DNA from: Paenibacillus wynnii
Lineage (GTDB): Bacteria > Bacillota > Bacilli > Paenibacillales > Paenibacillaceae
DNA: 64,000 nucleotides
Assembly: GCF_030812855.1 (NCBI RefSeq)
Contig: NZ_JAUSTK010000023.1
Coordinates: 1-64,000 of the forward strand
Reading direction: 5' to 3'
In this document: piece by piece, positions 33,512 through 42,276 of the stretch
Numbering within the stretch: the first letter of the stretch is position 1
Layout: the number at the start of each line of letters is the position of its first letter
The notes under the pieces: generated by a model
What the model saw: the letters and a program-made list of their open reading frames with translations, nothing else
What the model was told of the DNA's origin: nothing
Databases searched by the model: none
Program-made: the position numbers and the translations under genes

Positions 33512-35779
33512 CTAATAAGAAAAATCCGCCCGTATTCCCTTGTAATAGGTATTCTTCTGCACATCACCTGCAAGACCGGCAGTATAATCCAGTGCTTTGA
33601 TTACACCGGGCAAAAACCATAATCGCATTCCCAGCTTAATCTCTGCTGAAGCATAGGTAAATTTCTCCGCAGGATTAATCCCTGTATTCAAGCGGATAAG
33701 AGCCAGCATGCGGGACAGCTGTGCTTCTCCACCACCGTGTAGCAACAGGAACAGCCTGAGATAATCACGGTAGGTAAGCTCAGCCGGTACATATTTGGAT
33801 AGCGGGATTGAACCCTTGTTACACAGAAGAACCATGTCTTCAATAGCTTTACTAAGTCCGTATAACAGTGCCGCAGCCGTAATTGCCAATGGGTTCCCCA
33901 GAGTCGCCTTCTCAATAAATCCTTCCATAGTCCGCACCGCAAGCCTCATCGCAAATATTTCACTATATGCTGCTGCTACATTGCCTGCGGGATTATGGAA
34001 TCCGTATAAAATGTATTCCAGCTCTTGCTGATGGGGGTCCATCTGATCTGACAGCTGTTGAATACTGTTCCCTTGTCCGTCTCCCGTTAAAGACGTGAGT
34101 CCGGAAACATCAAAATGCTCAAAATAAAGGGCGGAATATTCATTTTGAAAAAGTCGATCCCTTGCCCCGTCTAAGACGCTGCCCATCGCTTCATATATTC
34201 CATCCATGTCGTCCATAGCTTCACTTCCAGCCGAGTAAGGATTGGTAGAAGCCTTTTCCTCTTCAGGCAAACTCTGATTCAAACCTGCATTAAAGCTGAT
34301 ATTCTCATCATAATATTGCCGGAGTGTATCATAACGCTTTAGGGAGTCTCCCGCTTGTTGGCCCAAATCGCGAATCTTCGTTATAACATCCATGGCCTCG
34401 CGTAATTTGACCTTGCTCTGTTTCTCCGTCTCCTTACGCAATTTATCCGAGGTACGGTGACTTTCAATAGCTGCCTTTTCACTTGAAATAAGGACACCCT
34501 CATTCCCATACTCCTGAACATATGTGTAGGTCACTCTCGAGGCCCCTAGCACAGAACCTGTTAACCACGAAAGATCCGCGTCCAGACCTGAGGCGCTCCC
34601 AAGAGCTGCCGGTAACCCAGATACCTCTTGCAGAACCGATTGATAAGCACGATCCTGCACTGATATCCCTGTTTCCAAGCTACTGAGTTCAGAGACAGAG
34701 AGGAGCAAGCTATCCCCTTGTTCGCGCAGATTGGGTACTGCAGTGTCGTTTGTTCCCTCTAAGTTCCCGGGAATATCCCAGGTTTCAGCAGATGTATACC
34801 CAGGGCGCGTATTATCATTTCTTGACTGCTCTATTACAGCTTTCATACTGTCATTTAGTCTCAAAGCCTCAATGAGTGCGGTGCGCGATTCCTCCATTAA
34901 CCTCGAATGAGTCTCTCGGAAAGTAATTAGTGCATCCTGAATCCGGGATGTAACTTCATAGGATTGCGATAAATAATTAGAGATTTTGTCCCTGTATTTG
35001 GGTTCCTCATCCTCCTCGAGATCCATGTCGGCATAGGCTTTATAAACGAAATCGCGATATTGTCCAACAATATTCGCTGCATTAGAGACACCACCAACGC
35101 CTTGATAGGGGATTGAGGTCGAACCTGGTGGACTTATGATTAACTCAAGCATTACTTTTACGCTTTCGGCGGCTTGACTGCGACGCTCCAGCATTAAATC
35201 CAATGCATCTTCACGTTGGTCATACAGCGGCTGAAGATTGCCGTACATATCAATCGTTCTTGAGGCCTCCCCCATAGCAGAAGATACCGGCTTGAACTTT
35301 CCGGCCAATTCCAGCGTGAAATCAATCGGAGCCTTATACTTCATTTCTTCATTAATTTGGCGGCGAAAAATAGCATATTCACCTAAAGGACGGTCCCACT
35401 CCAAGGAGGACGATTCCAGAGCCTGAGATAGGAGATTGAACTCATCTCCTCGTCCGCTCTTGCGCAAATTGTCACTTAATACCCTGGCTAATAACTGCTT
35501 CCCATCGCTATCCCCATAAGCAAACAACCCATAGTCTTCTTTGAGCTTAATATCATACGATGACATTACAGATCGAATACCGGCCCGGGCCAGCCGTTCT
35601 CCTTGCGTGTTAGCGGCAGCAATGCGTGCATAATCAATCAGTACTGCTGCAAACAGGAATACAAAGGCCAGAACCATAATTAGAAATACAGAAACTGAAC
35701 CCTCTGTGTGTCTTCCCCGCCGCCAACGCCGCCGGGAACGTACGTGATGAATAGATGGACGGGGTGTTAATGTCTTCAT
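33512..35779 (-). CDS. TadG-like large membrane-anchored protein (Tad locus 2)
   Basis: This 755-residue protein has a short basic N-terminus and one transmembrane helix (about 28-50, SVSVFLIMVLAFVFLFAAVL). The long extracellular region that follows is rich in predicted helix and coiled coil (for example 255-335 and 430-500). This is the layout of TadG-type proteins of Tad operons. GGAGG lies five bases before the ATG. It is co-transcribed between two TadE-like genes. The exact role is unknown; a structural or tip function is inferred. Confidence 0.72.
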   Translation of the reverse strand: MKTLTPRPSIHHVRSRRRWRRGRHTEGSVSVFLIMVLAFVFLFAAVLIDYARIAAANTQGERLARAGIRSVMSSYDIKLKEDYGLFAYGDSDGKQLLARVLSDNLRKSGRGDEFNLLSQALESSSLEWDRPLGEYAIFRRQINEEMKYKAPIDFTLELAGKFKPVSSAMGEASRTIDMYGNLQPLYDQREDALDLMLERRSQAAESVKVMLELIISPPGSTSIPYQGVGGVSNAANIVGQYRDFVYKAYADMDLEEDEEPKYRDKISNYLSQSYEVTSRIQDALITFRETHSRLMEESRTALIEALRLNDSMKAVIEQSRNDNTRPGYTSAETWDIPGNLEGTNDTAVPNLREQGDSLLLSVSELSSLETGISVQDRAYQSVLQEVSGLPAALGSASGLDADLSWLTGSVLGASRVTYTYVQEYGNEGVLISSEKAAIESHRTSDKLRKETEKQSKVKLREAMDVITKIRDLGQQAGDSLKRYDTLRQYYDENISFNAGLNQSLPEEEKASTNPYSAGSEAMDDMDGIYEAMGSVLDGARDRLFQNEYSALYFEHFDVSGLTSLTGDGQGNSIQQLSDQMDPHQQELEYILYGFHNPAGNVAAAYSEIFAMRLAVRTMEGFIEKATLGNPLAITAAALLYGLSKAIEDMVLLCNKGSIPLSKYVPAELTYRDYLRLFLLLHGGGEAQLSRMLALIRLNTGINPAEKFTYASAEIKLGMRLWFLPGVIKALDYTAGLAGDVQKNTYYKGIRADFSY

Positions 35780-35794
35780 ACCAGCCTCCGAACT

Positions 35795-36460
35795 TCATTT
35801 CTTGAGTTTGCCTACCATTTCAGAGGCATCTTTTTGTTTCATTGCTGCTCCTGAGTTTCCATCTTCAGATCGTCCCTGAAACTTAGCACCATAGTAGCGC
35901 ATCAGATCAATTGTACGGATGAACTCAACTGGCTCAGCTATCAATGATTGAGCTTCAACTGCCGGAATACCTCCATCTGCTAATATTTTATCCAGTCCAG
36001 GAAGGTCCAGCAGGTGTTGAAGCTTTAGGCTTACTTTTCGGCCGGTAAGGCCAAAGGTATACTTTATTTCTCCCGGCATATTAACCGAAACCTTCGCAGC
36101 CGATTGCCCTAGCTTCACTTTCGGTAGATCTTCTGCAGAGCCTTCAGTCTTGTCAGGCAGCAATACCGTCACACTTCCTCTTCCTGCTCCAAATAGCGTA
36201 CCCAGCAAGTTATCTTCACCTATACGCCAGTAAAGAGAATCATATTGACCCGCTGCAAAGGAACCCGTAGTCTCTTTGTGACTGTTGTCCCAAGTATAGG
36301 CTCCACGTTCAGCAGTGGCAGAAGCCACCTGAAGCAGCATCGATTTCTGATAACTGTAGAGGCAGAAGAATAGCAGCAGCATCGTTATAAACATAATAAT
36401 TGGCAGGAGAAGTGAAGCTTCGATCGTAAAGCTGCCATCTTCTTTCCACAAATTACTCAA
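35795..36460 (-). CDS. TadE-like minor pilin protein (Tad locus 2)
   Basis: This 221-residue protein starts with a short cytoplasmic tail and the TadE pattern DGSFTIEASLLLPIIMFITM, so a glycine precedes the cleavage point and Glu is at position +5 or close. One membrane helix and an extracellular domain follow. The TTG start overlaps the last 8 bases of the Flp gene. It should be processed by the CpaA peptidase. Confidence 0.78.
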   Translation of the reverse strand: MSNLWKEDGSFTIEASLLLPIIMFITMLLLFFCLYSYQKSMLLQVASATAERGAYTWDNSHKETTGSFAAGQYDSLYWRIGEDNLLGTLFGAGRGSVTVLLPDKTEGSAEDLPKVKLGQSAAKVSVNMPGEIKYTFGLTGRKVSLKLQHLLDLPGLDKILADGGIPAVEAQSLIAEPVEFIRTIDLMRYYGAKFQGRSEDGNSGAAMKQKDASEMVGKLKK

Positions 36461-36641
36461 ATACTTCCTGACTTTTCTCTCCGGCTGTGGAGATCAGACT
36501 TTTGACTACCTTGACAATCTCTTCTTTGAACACCAAGACGACAGTTATTAATACAGCGATGATTAAGATCATTTCCAAGGTGCCCAGCCCTTCTTCATCT
36601 CTCCAAAATCCCATTGCATATCCCCGTAACGTTGACATCAT
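36453..36641 (-). CDS. flp: Flp-type type IVb pilin (Tad locus 2)
   Basis: This 62-residue prepilin is the likely main fibre subunit of locus 2. After a short leader, DEEGLGTLEMILIIAVLITV shows the Flp arrangement: Gly before the cleavage site, a Glu about five residues on, then the hydrophobic assembly helix. A short charged tail follows. AGGAGG lies eight bases before the ATG. The location downstream of the platform genes is the usual place for flp. Confidence 0.82.
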   Translation of the reverse strand: MMSTLRGYAMGFWRDEEGLGTLEMILIIAVLITVVLVFKEEIVKVVKSLISTAGEKSQEVFE

Positions 36642-36653
36642 AGTCTCATCCTC

Positions 36654-37526
36654 CTACATATTTAACATCATGAATGCCGGTGTTCCCACCAATACAATTA
36701 CAACCAGAAAGATAACCACCATCGGAAAAACCAGCTTTGCGGAAGCCTGCTCACCGTGTGTTCGGCTAATCGCCTTTCTTCTCTCCCATAACATTCGGGA
36801 CAAGTCACGCAGGGATAAAGCAAAATCTCCCCCGCCCCTGCGATAATTAAGCAATACCGTTGTAGTGAAAAGAGCCACCTCCTGTACCGCACACCGCTTG
36901 CTAAAATTTTCAAAAGCCTGCTGGAAGGAATAGCCGCTCTCCCATTCACTGATCATAGTCGCCAGTTCACGGTATAACGGGTGGCTTATATCCCCTTTTC
37001 GGCTAGCTGAACATCGGACCAGAGCTCTCTGCACCGTCTCTCCTGCACCTACTAGTAGTACAATACTATTCAACAGTTCTGGTAGCTCTAGCGTAATCAG
37101 CTGCTCTCGGAGCTTTACCTTTTTATGCAGATCACTCACCAGTGCCATGGGAAGCGCCCCTGCCAGAAACGTACCCAATACTACTCCAATACGCTCCCCG
37201 GTAATCAATGACAGCGTGCAACCAGCTGTTAGCAGCAGCCAACTGTAGCTCAGCATCTCTCCCAAGAAGAGCAAAGTACGTTCTGTACCCTGCCGTGCGC
37301 CTTGGCTTTTTTGAATGGAGCGTTGGATTCTGAATATCACTGAAGGAAAATAGCTTGTGATCCGACTCGCCTCAACTAGCAAGAGCAGCGGTTCCCCCAA
37401 CTTGCGAAGCCGAATCCCTTCCATAGGCAAGCCCCTCAAATTAACGTACCTTCTGCCACATTTCAAACGAAGTATGAACCATGCAGCCGCCAAAATCAGG
37501 ATGACTGCACCACAGATCCCACGCAT
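36654..37526 (-). CDS. TadC platform protein (Tad locus 2)
   Basis: This 290-residue inner-membrane protein of the GspF/TadC superfamily has hydrophobic N-terminal helices and a cytoplasmic helical domain (KKVKLREQLITLELPELLNS and the following LLVGAGETVQRAL). The C-terminal helices include VVIFLVVIVLVGTPAFMML. ATG 37526 is used because GGGGGG lies just upstream and the membrane-facing N-terminus begins there; the frame is open further upstream without a good start. It couples the CpaF ATPase to fibre assembly together with TadB. Confidence 0.83.
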   Translation of the reverse strand: MRGICGAVILILAAAWFILRLKCGRRYVNLRGLPMEGIRLRKLGEPLLLLVEASRITSYFPSVIFRIQRSIQKSQGARQGTERTLLFLGEMLSYSWLLLTAGCTLSLITGERIGVVLGTFLAGALPMALVSDLHKKVKLREQLITLELPELLNSIVLLVGAGETVQRALVRCSASRKGDISHPLYRELATMISEWESGYSFQQAFENFSKRCAVQEVALFTTTVLLNYRRGGGDFALSLRDLSRMLWERRKAISRTHGEQASAKLVFPMVVIFLVVIVLVGTPAFMMLNM

Positions 37527-37539
37527 TGTTTGCCCCCCA

Positions 37540-38298
37540 TCAGAGCGGAATGTCCATGATCTTGGATATCCAGAGATAACATAGAAACAACGCCGCCAAT
37601 GCCAACGTTGATATTGCAATACCAGCTCCTGTATACATGGGCTCCATGTAATCACCAGCTGTTAGGCTCATGAACATCACCATGGCAAGCGGAGAAACCA
37701 GTAGCGCCTTAGCCTCGAATTTCTTCTGTGCAACAGTTACGGCTATTTCCTGCTGAATATCCAGCTTCTCACTGATAACGCTTGAGGTACGGCGTACGAC
37801 TTCAACTAAATCTCCCCCGGTCCGTTTGCAGACGGTGAATACATCAGCGAACCGTTCAATGTCCTCCATTCCTGCTCTTCTGCTGAAGTCGTGCAGCGCT
37901 TCCTCTACAGGCTGCGCATACTCCAGCCGGGCACAAATAATATTCAGCTCGGCTATCATATCGCTGCCGCCTTCGGGGTCCAGCATAAGCAGATCCTGTA
38001 CAGCCTCCCGAAAAGCATTCTCCACTGATCTTCCGGCGGACAACGAGGAGGACAAGGAAAACAATGTCTGCTTGAAATGCAGATTCAATGCCGCACGCCG
38101 CCTTATCATTAAGTAATTTCTTAATAGCCGGGGAGCATAACCAGCAAATGGAACCAGCGCAAGCGATAAGATCCAATGATGATAAAAGAGATATCCAACC
38201 CCAAACAGCATTACTCCACCCATACCTAAGGCTGTGACTTTTTGCAACAAGGTTAGTTCATAGACAGTATAGTTCGGCAGTAATTGAGCTGGGTCCAT
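37540..38298 (-). CDS. TadB platform protein (Tad locus 2)
   Basis: This protein of about 252 residues has N-terminal membrane helices, a cytoplasmic domain with the T2SSF pattern (SLSSSLSAGRSVENAFREAV, ... DVFTVCKRTGGDLVEVVRR) and two C-terminal helices. ATG 38298 lies one base after the cpaF stop and follows AGGTGG; an ATG 21 bases upstream would overlap cpaF and is less likely. It forms the membrane platform with TadC. Confidence 0.83.
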   Translation of the reverse strand: MDPAQLLPNYTVYELTLLQKVTALGMGGVMLFGVGYLFYHHWILSLALVPFAGYAPRLLRNYLMIRRRAALNLHFKQTLFSLSSSLSAGRSVENAFREAVQDLLMLDPEGGSDMIAELNIICARLEYAQPVEEALHDFSRRAGMEDIERFADVFTVCKRTGGDLVEVVRRTSSVISEKLDIQQEIAVTVAQKKFEAKALLVSPLAMVMFMSLTAGDYMEPMYTGAGIAISTLALAALFLCYLWISKIMDIPL

Positions 38299-38299
38299 C

Positions 38300-39568
38300 T
38301 TAGTCAACCGCCACCTCATTCCTGGCCGGAGCCCTTAAGTGAGATAAAGGATACGCATGAATACCGGACATACGAAGCTTATCCGTATGCAGCAACGGGT
38401 TTCCGGTAGGCATCAGTCCTCCCTGTACCCGTCCGCTATGCTCTCCCGTCTCCTGAAATTCGTATAAGGGATTTAGCAACACTTCTCCGTCCTTCAAACC
38501 GGCAACCTCACTGATTTCCAACACCCGGCGCGTCCGATCTCTCAGTCTCGATAAATGTACGAAAATATCAATTGCTGACCCAATCTGCTGCCGTACCACA
38601 GCGATAGGTAGATCTGCTCCACTGAGGACCATTGTCTCCAGACGGCTGACCATATCTCGTGAACTGTTCGAATGACCCGTTGACAACGACCCATCATGTC
38701 CTGTATTCATCGCCTGCAGCATATCGAGGCACTCCGCGCCGCGAACCTCCCCAACCACAATTCGATTGGGCCTCATCCGCAGGGATGAACGAATCAGGTC
38801 CCTGATTGTGATCTCCCCCTTTCCCTCAGTGTTAACGTTCCGTGTCTCCAGAGAGACCAGATTAGGCACTGTTACAATTTGCAGCTCTGCTGAATCTTCT
38901 ATAGTAATGACACGTTCCTGAGGCGGTATGAATTGGGACAATGCGTTCAGAAAAGTGGTTTTGCCTGAGCCCGTACCCCCGCTTATAAAAATGTTATATT
39001 TGGCAGCAACCAAAATCTGCAGAAGCTCTGCTGCCTCTGGACTCAGCGCATCACGGCGTACCAGATCATCCATGGTCATCGGTGACTCCGGAAATTTTCG
39101 GATGGTCATCGCGGGACCTTTTAGCGCAACGGGAGGCAAAACGATGTTAACCCGGGAACCGTCCTTCAGCCTTGCATCCACTATGGGAGAAGATTCATTC
39201 ACCACTCTGTTAACACCGGATACTACACTCTGGATAATATCCTCCAGCCTGCTTGCCGATTCAAAAGCCAAAGGAAGCCGGCGAATCTGCCCTTCTTCCT
39301 CTATGAAAATATCGCGGTGACTGTTAATCATAATTTCAGTGATGGCCGGATTATCGACCAGCGGCTGCAATATATCTAATCCCCGGAAAGAATCGAATAA
39401 TCTTTTAACAAGTTCAAGCTTCTCCTGAGCCGTGAGATAACGAAGACTTTCCCTTTCAAAGGTTGTCCTTTCGATGTAAGTTAGAAGTTCACGGTTATCC
39501 ACTGTAGAAGTAACATTAAGCCCTTCGCGGATATCATTGCGAAGCTTCCTGAACATTTCTTCATTCAT
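38300..39568 (-). CDS. CpaF/TadA secretion ATPase (Tad locus 2)
   Basis: This 422-residue traffic ATPase is a canonical family member. It has MINSHRDIFIEEEGQI in the N-terminal domain, Walker A FISGGTGSGKTTFLNAL, Asp box TIEDSAELQ, Walker B region RIVVGEVRG, and His box TGHDGSLSTGHSN. The start is ATG 39568, behind GGAGA and overlapping the upstream cpaE stop by eight bases. It powers assembly of the Flp fibre. Confidence 0.93.
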   Translation of the reverse strand: MNEEMFRKLRNDIREGLNVTSTVDNRELLTYIERTTFERESLRYLTAQEKLELVKRLFDSFRGLDILQPLVDNPAITEIMINSHRDIFIEEEGQIRRLPLAFESASRLEDIIQSVVSGVNRVVNESSPIVDARLKDGSRVNIVLPPVALKGPAMTIRKFPESPMTMDDLVRRDALSPEAAELLQILVAAKYNIFISGGTGSGKTTFLNALSQFIPPQERVITIEDSAELQIVTVPNLVSLETRNVNTEGKGEITIRDLIRSSLRMRPNRIVVGEVRGAECLDMLQAMNTGHDGSLSTGHSNSSRDMVSRLETMVLSGADLPIAVVRQQIGSAIDIFVHLSRLRDRTRRVLEISEVAGLKDGEVLLNPLYEFQETGEHSGRVQGGLMPTGNPLLHTDKLRMSGIHAYPLSHLRAPARNEVAVD

Positions 39569-40727
39569 AGCGGTTCTCCATAGCAAATGTGTGCGGCAGC
39601 ATAGGCCCTATCATTCTCCTGCACAGCTGAAGAATTTCCTGCTGAAAGTAGGGGGAATTCAGATACAGTTCGCTGCGATACGGCTGATTCCAAGACGATA
39701 TATACGGCAGGATGCTGTCTAACGGTATGCCATCGAGTGGTGGTCTTTCATCGGACACCTCCGAAAAGCAATTCATAACAAACCTGCTCCTGTCGATCAA
39801 ACCCGGCGGCATACCTCCATGTGGGGCGGTGTAATGGGACAACCACTTCCCAGCCTTATGTATACTGACATCATCATCTCTAAGCACCCACAGCAGAACG
39901 CCGCATTTTTCAATAACAGCCTCCGTACGCTCTTCACCGATACTTCCCGTATCGATGATTACAACGTCATACCGTCTCCCGGACGCTAGAAGCTCCATTA
40001 GATCTAAGGCGTCCCTCTTGTTCATTTGAAGCATTTCCTTTACATTGCTTACCGGTTTAAAAGCGTCACACCGCGGGTTCTCATGGCGTATGGCATAACT
40101 CTGTATTTCGCCTTGAATCCCTGCCTCCGAGTCTCTGTTGGCTTGGATTTCGTAGAGCAGTCTTTCTAACCCCGGTATATTGTCCCTAGTCGAACGGAGA
40201 TATAGGCTGCTGCTGTCCACACTCTCCAGATTGAGGTAAAAGACTGACAAACCAAGATCACTTAGCTGCTTCACTATATTTAAGGCGATCACTGTTTTTC
40301 CGCTGCTCCCGCTGCCGGATACGATCCCAAGCAGAAGGGTCTCCCCCTCAACCGTAGTGCATGTCCGTATCCGCTCCACTTCACATAGCTGCAGCATAGA
40401 GGTTAGCAGCGACGGAAGTGCTTGATACTTGGCGATAACTTGTCCAGCGGATAAGCCCTTGCTAATTTTCCCGATCATCCCCCCTTCCTCGCTAAGTACG
40501 GCCCATGGAACTGCAACTCTGCCCTCTACCAACCAAGCTTCAATAAAAGCTGGATCTCCTACTACGGCGTCCGGCACCTCCTCTTCTCTCATGTATTCCA
40601 TAAAAGCATCCATCCGGCTAAAAGCTGTAATATGCAGCCTGTCCCCGTACTCGCTGTGACGAACATAATGCAGCAAGGGTTCAATATACTGACTTTCCCG
40701 CACAGCAAGTACAATTCTTACGGCCAT
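39561..40727 (-). CDS. CpaE/TadZ-like ParA-superfamily ATPase (Tad locus 2)
   Basis: This 388-residue protein has an N-terminal receiver-like region followed by a MinD/ParA-type domain. Its P-loop is intact (GIVSGSGSSGKTVIALNI), in contrast to the TadZ-like protein of locus 1. The Walker B-like VVIIDTGSIG follows near residue 265. Such proteins place the Tad machine in the cell. It is the first gene of locus 2, with AAGGAGG before the ATG, and lies directly behind the leader terminator at 40757-40805. Confidence 0.85.
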   Translation of the reverse strand: MAVRIVLAVRESQYIEPLLHYVRHSEYGDRLHITAFSRMDAFMEYMREEEVPDAVVGDPAFIEAWLVEGRVAVPWAVLSEEGGMIGKISKGLSAGQVIAKYQALPSLLTSMLQLCEVERIRTCTTVEGETLLLGIVSGSGSSGKTVIALNIVKQLSDLGLSVFYLNLESVDSSSLYLRSTRDNIPGLERLLYEIQANRDSEAGIQGEIQSYAIRHENPRCDAFKPVSNVKEMLQMNKRDALDLMELLASGRRYDVVIIDTGSIGEERTEAVIEKCGVLLWVLRDDDVSIHKAGKWLSHYTAPHGGMPPGLIDRSRFVMNCFSEVSDERPPLDGIPLDSILPYISSWNQPYRSELYLNSPYFQQEILQLCRRMIGPMLPHTFAMENRYE

Positions 40728-40756
40728 GGAACTCCTCCTTCCCCTAAAAAAGACAG

Positions 40757-40805
40757 CAAAAAAGCACCGCCAATAACCGCGTGAAACGGTTATAGAACGG
40801 TGCTT
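40757..40805 (-). terminator. Leader terminator/attenuator of Tad locus 2
   Basis: On the minus strand AAGCACCG and CGGTGCTT form the outer stem, with an inner ATAACCG/CGGTTAT stem. Six T follow at once. The hairpin ends about 30 bases before the cpaE start codon. Because it lies between the only good promoter and the first gene, transcription must read through it. Confidence 0.8.
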
Positions 40806-40832
40806 CCGTTACTATTCCTTTAATTTACAGCT

Positions 40833-40861
40833 ATAGTAGCATATATACAGATAGCTATCAA
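40833..40861 (-). promoter_or_regulatory. Predicted sigma-A promoter of Tad locus 2
   Basis: TTGATA (40856-40861) and TACTAT (40833-40838) are separated by exactly 17 bases on the minus strand. The start site would be near 40826, leaving a leader of only about 20 nt before the terminator stem. Confidence 0.6.
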
Positions 40862-40952
40862 TGATTATTTTTTCACATATAAATTGAACTTAAGTTTTTT
40901 GAATAAGGAATTAGTCGCACTGCGGTGAATGTTTGGACTTCCGGCCGCTGTT

Positions 40953-41004
40953 GTCTACAGATTTCTTTGAATGATACCGCTCTTCGCGGTAGAAATCCGT
41001 AGAC
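40953..41004. repeat. Long hairpin in intergenic repeat
   Basis: GTCTAC, GATTTCT and TACCGC on the left pair in register with GCGGTA, AGAAATC and GTAGAC on the right, giving a nearly continuous hairpin of 52 bases. It lies beside the dispersed repeat at 41009-41055, within the 425-bp gap between cpaE and the nuclease gene. It looks like part of the same palindromic intergenic element. Confidence 0.6.
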
Positions 41005-41008
41005 AAAG

Positions 41009-41055
41009 GCGGTCGCTGTCGCTCCTCCAGTTCCAAAATTCCCTTCCGTCACTCC
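41009..41055. repeat. Dispersed repeat, copy B
   Basis: This stretch matches 122-168 at 37 of 47 positions, including the ends (GCG... and ...GTCACTCC). Together with the hairpin at 40953-41004 it suggests a dispersed repeat of this genome. The nuclease gene starts about 100 bp downstream. Confidence 0.55.
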
Positions 41056-41152
41056 TTTCCTCTTTTTTAGTTTTAAAGTTCAATTATATAGCGATTTTAT
41101 AAACTTTAGTGCAGCAATCAAGCTATAATCTACGATAAGGAGGGAAAGAAAT

Positions 41153-41704
41153 ATGATCCATAGATTATCCTTAAAAGCTGTGCTGCTGCTCCTATTACTC
41201 TTTACCGCCGCAGGATGTCAGCTATCCCCGCAAGAAACCAAATCCAATAGAACCCAAGTTCAGCTCATACGTACGGTTGATGGAGATACCTTGACTGTTA
41301 ACTATAACGGGAAACAGGAGAAAGTGAGACTGCTGCTGATAGATACACCTGAGATGTCCCATTCTGTTTATGGGAAGGAGCCCTATGCACAGGATGCCAA
41401 AAGCTATACAGCGAAGATGATACAAGATGCCGAGATGCTGGAGCTTGAATTCGATGACGGACCGGAACGGGATAAATATTCGCGATTACTCGCATATGTA
41501 TACGTTGATGGCATTATGCTGCAGGAGGCTTTACTGAAACAGGGACTGGCACGAGTCGCTTATATCTATCCACCTAATGTGCGATACGTAGATTTGTTCA
41601 AAGAAATAGAAGATAAAAGCCAAGATAAGGCCATAGGCATTTGGAGAGTAGAGGATTACGCCCAAGAAGACGGGTTTCATCCAGAGGTGATCGTTGATCC
41701 CTAA
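41153..41704 (+). CDS. Thermonuclease-family lipoprotein (staphylococcal nuclease homologue)
   Basis: This 183-residue protein has a lipoprotein signal (LFTAAGC, Cys21) and an SNase domain. IRTVDGDTLTVNY, VRLLLIDTPEMSH and RDKYSRLLAYVYVDG carry the expected Asp, Arg, Glu and Arg active-site residues. It should be a membrane-tethered, calcium-dependent extracellular nuclease, for nutrient recovery or DNA processing. An AAGGAGG region precedes the ATG. It is monocistronic and convergent with the DCC-family gene. Confidence 0.88.
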   Translation: MIHRLSLKAVLLLLLLFTAAGCQLSPQETKSNRTQVQLIRTVDGDTLTVNYNGKQEKVRLLLIDTPEMSHSVYGKEPYAQDAKSYTAKMIQDAEMLELEFDDGPERDKYSRLLAYVYVDGIMLQEALLKQGLARVAYIYPPNVRYVDLFKEIEDKSQDKAIGIWRVEDYAQEDGFHPEVIVDP

Positions 41705-41750
41705 AAAAAAGACCCCACTACAGGAATCTCCGCCGGATATCTGGTGTGGG
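41703..41750 (-). terminator. Intrinsic terminator overlapping the DCC gene 3' end
   Basis: On the minus strand CCCAC (41746-41750) pairs with GTGGG (41714-41718), with further pairing inside, and eight T follow. Its stem includes the last codons of the DCC-family gene. The A-run also lies at the end of the convergent nuclease gene. Confidence 0.65.
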
Positions 41751-42188
41751 AATAAGACACTGTTCGTCACGCCCGAACCAGCGGTAACGATTCCTTGCTA
41801 CATAACGGTACAATACGTTACGCAGTGGGGGCGGCACGAATATGAACCCATATGCAGCAGACCAAGGAAATCGCAGCCTACGGGCTATGCGGAGCACTGC
41901 AACGGACTGGGTATAGTAGACCCCGTTCTCCAGCAATACAACCGTACTTAATTGCCCACGCTCCAAGACTATGCCATGCTTATGAATCAGATTCTGAGCG
42001 ATTTCACTCTGCAGGGAGGCGAACATGAACCTGCCCTTAGGGTCTCGTGGAATTATGAACCGAACCAACCCTTGGCACAAATGGCATACACCGTCAATCA
42101 GCACAATGGATTTCCCTGCTGTAAAATTTACCTCTACCGTATCCACCGGCAACCCTTCCTGGCTTCGTTCTTCGCTCATTAGTCCCAC
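41718..42188 (-). CDS. DCC-family thiol-disulfide oxidoreductase (DUF393)
   Basis: This 156-residue protein carries LIDGVCHLCQGLVRFII near residues 30-46, the DxxCxxC motif that names the DCC/DUF393 family. Further family segments are FMFASLQSE and the C-terminal RNRYRWFGRDEQC. It is presumed to be redox-active through the CxxC pair; the partner is unknown. The first dozen or so residues are poorly conserved and the start is uncertain. It has its own terminator. Confidence 0.87.
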   Translation of the reverse strand: MGLMSEERSQEGLPVDTVEVNFTAGKSIVLIDGVCHLCQGLVRFIIPRDPKGRFMFASLQSEIAQNLIHKHGIVLERGQLSTVVLLENGVYYTQSVAVLRIARRLRFPWSAAYGFIFVPPPLRNVLYRYVARNRYRWFGRDEQCLIPTPDIRRRFL

Positions 42189-42233
42189 GCCCTTTCATAA
42201 TACGATTAGTATATCCAAATAAATGGGCAAAAC

Positions 42234-42256
42234 AAAAACGCGGGAAAACTCCCGCG
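42234..42256 (-). terminator. Intrinsic terminator
   Basis: CGCGGGA-AAAC-TCCCGCG is a perfect 7-bp stem followed on the minus strand by five T. It lies about 20 bases past the stop of the small cysteine-rich protein gene. Confidence 0.85.
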
Positions 42257-42276
42257 CATCATGTTCCGTTCATGTG

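Noticed and set aside
40728..41152. A cyclic di-GMP riboswitch before the locus 2 pilus operon
   Set aside because: Pilus operons often have one, so I looked for the conserved GGTAGG and tetraloop-receptor segments. None was found, and the predicted leader is too short.
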